From positions 682,001 to 746,000 of the forward strand of contig CAVPFA010000003.1 of the NCBI GenBank assembly GCA_963703655.1: a stretch of 64,000 nt of DNA, given 5' to 3'. The position numbers and the translations under genes are program-made. The DNA is from CAVPFA01 sp963703655. GTDB lineage: Bacteria; Actinomycetota; Acidimicrobiia; Acidimicrobiales; Bog-793. Every line of letters begins with the position of its first letter. Within the stretch, counting starts at the first letter, position 1. The notes beneath the pieces were generated by a model, which saw only the letters and a list, made by a program, of their open reading frames with translations, was not told where the DNA came from and did no database searches. Of this stretch, positions 62,839-64,000 are shown in pieces.

Positions 62839-62855
62839 TGTTTGTTCAACAAACA
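62839..62855. promoter_or_regulatory. IclR-type operator site 4
   Basis: TGTTTGTTCAACAAACA is a perfect palindrome that includes GTTTG-TTCAA-CAAAC, the same arm and five-base-spacer layout as site 3 with one change per arm. It ends 16 bases before the TTG start at 62871 and so would block that gene's transcription or early elongation. Confidence 0.6.
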
Positions 62856-62870
62856 CGAGGTGGTCTACTT

Positions 62871-63662
62871 TTGCCGGACCTGCAAGAATTGGCGGCCGAA
62901 GGCGCCTCGCGAACCGTCCTGGACGCACATACGACCCTCGAGACGGTCGCCGAGCCCGAGACGGCTGCCATGGCGCTACTTGACCAGATGGACGAATGCG
63001 GTATCGAGCAGGCGCTAGTTTCGCCGACCCAGCCCTTCGTCGCCGTGAGCAATCGCGAAGGCAACCGGCTCGTTGCTGAGGCCGCGTCTGCTAGCAACGG
63101 TCGCCTGATCCCCTATGCGGTCGCGTCGCCTTGGTTTGGCCACGAGGCGATCGACATCCTTGCTGAAGCAGCCGATCTCGGAGCGAAGGCGCTGAAACTG
63201 GACCCCGCCCTGCAAGGCTTCGACTTGCTCGACGACCGGGTGGAGCCACTCCTCGAGTTCGCCGCCACTCATCGCTGGCCCGTCTACGTCCGTACTGGGA
63301 CGCCGCCCCACGCCTTGCCGCTCCCGCTCGCCGCGCTGGCGAGCAGGTTCCCACAGCTCGCTTTCATCATGGGCCGAAACGGAGCGACGGACTTCTGGCT
63401 CGACGTCGAACCAGCGCTCGAATACGCAGCGAACCTCCATGCCGACACGGCCTTCACCTTCTGGGACCTTGGGCTGGTGACGCTGGTTGTGAGCGCCAAC
63501 CTCGGACCCGGGCGCGTCTTGTTCTCCTCAGACGCACCCGTCGGCGACCTCAAGCGCGAACTCGAGAATGTGCTCGATATGCCAATCACCGATGCCGATC
63601 GAGATGCCATTCTCGGCGGCAACCTCGCCCGTCTTCTGCGGCATGAAGGAGAGGATCGATGA
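62871..63662 (+). CDS. Amidohydrolase-2-family protein with altered metal motif
   Basis: A 263-residue TIM-barrel protein of the amidohydrolase-2 type (as in decarboxylases and lactone hydrolases). The end has VLFSSDAPVGDLKRELENVLDMPITDADRDAILGGNLARLL, which matches the family. The first motif, normally DxHxH, reads LDAHTTL, so the second metal His is missing, while the final Asp (SSDAP) is kept. It could be inactive or use a different metal arrangement. TTG start with GAGGTGG upstream. Coupled by ATGA to the next amidohydrolase. Confidence 0.75.
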   Translation: MPDLQELAAEGASRTVLDAHTTLETVAEPETAAMALLDQMDECGIEQALVSPTQPFVAVSNREGNRLVAEAASASNGRLIPYAVASPWFGHEAIDILAEAADLGAKALKLDPALQGFDLLDDRVEPLLEFAATHRWPVYVRTGTPPHALPLPLAALASRFPQLAFIMGRNGATDFWLDVEPALEYAANLHADTAFTFWDLGLVTLVVSANLGPGRVLFSSDAPVGDLKRELENVLDMPITDADRDAILGGNLARLLRHEGEDR

Positions 63663-64000
63663 TCGTCGACTGTCACACGCACGTCATGTGGTACCCCGAC
63701 CACATTTCCACGCGATTCGCAGAGGAGGCCCTTGCATCCAAGCTGGTGAAGCTGAAGATGTCCGGAGGCGAGGTGTACGCCGAGAACCTCGACCTCCACT
63801 CATACGACGCCCGACCGGAGGAGCACTGGGCACTCTCGCAGGACGCCGACCGTGTGATCGTGTTCGGTCTCGACGCAAAGGCCGTTGGCGTCAAGGTTCC
63901 GAACGAGGTTGTCGCAGACTACGTACGGCAACACCCGGACAAGCTCGTCGGCTGGGCGTCGGTAGACCCCAACGACGGTGACTGTATCGAGAGGCTCGTC
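63659..64000 (+). CDS. Amidohydrolase-2-family protein, runs past the window
   Basis: The first 114 codons of a second amidohydrolase-2 enzyme. Here the metal motif is intact: MIVDCHTHVMWYPDH with both histidines. Further on, ADRVIVFGLDAKAVGV and PDKLVGWASVDPNDGD match the barrel. It starts inside the stop of the preceding gene (ATGA), and as one member has the complete metal site and the other does not, the two may work as a pair. The 3' part lies outside. Confidence 0.85.
   Translation, partial: MIVDCHTHVMWYPDHISTRFAEEALASKLVKLKMSGGEVYAENLDLHSYDARPEEHWALSQDADRVIVFGLDAKAVGVKVPNEVVADYVRQHPDKLVGWASVDPNDGDCIERLV

Noticed and set aside
1..64000. CRISPR arrays and rRNA genes
   Set aside because: No regularly spaced repeat with unique spacers and no rRNA sequence was seen; all repeats found are short tandem types.

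Overview
The window is a 64 kb, high-GC chromosomal segment of an actinobacterium, most likely Acidimicrobiia-like or a related deep lineage. The signs are GC-rich codon use throughout, a nickel superoxide dismutase, both small actinobacterial ribosomal proteins (a 33-residue bS22-type and a 27-residue bL37-type protein), a VKOR-based disulfide pathway, a MurD2/MurL pair for D-glutamate, and many genes whose start codon lies 6-12 bases after a TANNNT -10 box (leaderless transcription). The taxonomic call is an inference.

Layout. 1-6.6 kb: sodN, a MoaD-like carrier with a DksA/TraR-like protein, a succinate-semialdehyde-type dehydrogenase, a DUF929 thioredoxin-fold protein with VKOR, a DUF2510 membrane protein, a methyltransferase, tRNA-Gln and bS22. 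6.7-12.3 kb: a minus-strand housekeeping operon DUF192-rsmI-metG-tatD-rsmA-ispE. 12.3-22.9 kb: bL37, a glycerophosphodiesterase, adenosine kinase, an M1 aminopeptidase, a three-gene operon (GT4 glycosyltransferase, methyltransferase, squalene-cyclase-like protein) and a PRC-barrel/MgtE-N/CBS protein. 22.97-26.8 kb: an accessory island (broken JAB/RadC-like gene, solitary DndB/DGQHR-like gene, IS200/IS605-type tnpB) that appears to separate the MgtE-like gene from an NRAMP-family transporter with a structured leader. 28.8-36 kb: two acyl-CoA dehydrogenases, a double GNAT protein, a NifU-C protein, a nucleotidyltransferase, a CDF transporter and an SRAP protein. 36-45.4 kb: dxs, murL-murD2, a predicted leaderless small ORF coupled to ald, dprA and comM. 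45.8-52 kb: GT2, GT39 and a 1086-residue secreted beta-propeller/lectin-like protein. 52-64 kb: an IclR regulator and a catabolic cluster (oligopeptide-type ABC transporter, U32-like protein, creatininase-family hydrolase, SDR, TIM-barrel-like protein, two amidohydrolases), with four copies of an IclR-type inverted repeat in its two divergent promoter regions.

How the genes work together. The housekeeping genes cover translation and rRNA modification, isoprenoid synthesis (dxs, ispE) and cell-wall precursors (murD2-murL, with ald for L-alanine). The DUF929-VKOR pair should form extracytoplasmic disulfides. The 45.8-52 kb operon pairs two membrane glycosyltransferases with a secreted carbohydrate-binding-like protein. 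The last 12 kb look like uptake and hydrolysis of an unidentified amide-type compound.

Sequence quality. Nine conserved genes (rsmI, M1 aminopeptidase, a methyltransferase, tnpB, two acyl-CoA dehydrogenases, murL, the fused ABC ATPase, the solute-binding protein) are each interrupted by one single-base indel, seven insertions and two deletions. Each frame is restored by one base. This points to assembly error more than to gene decay, and I annotate them as whole genes with a marked frameshift.
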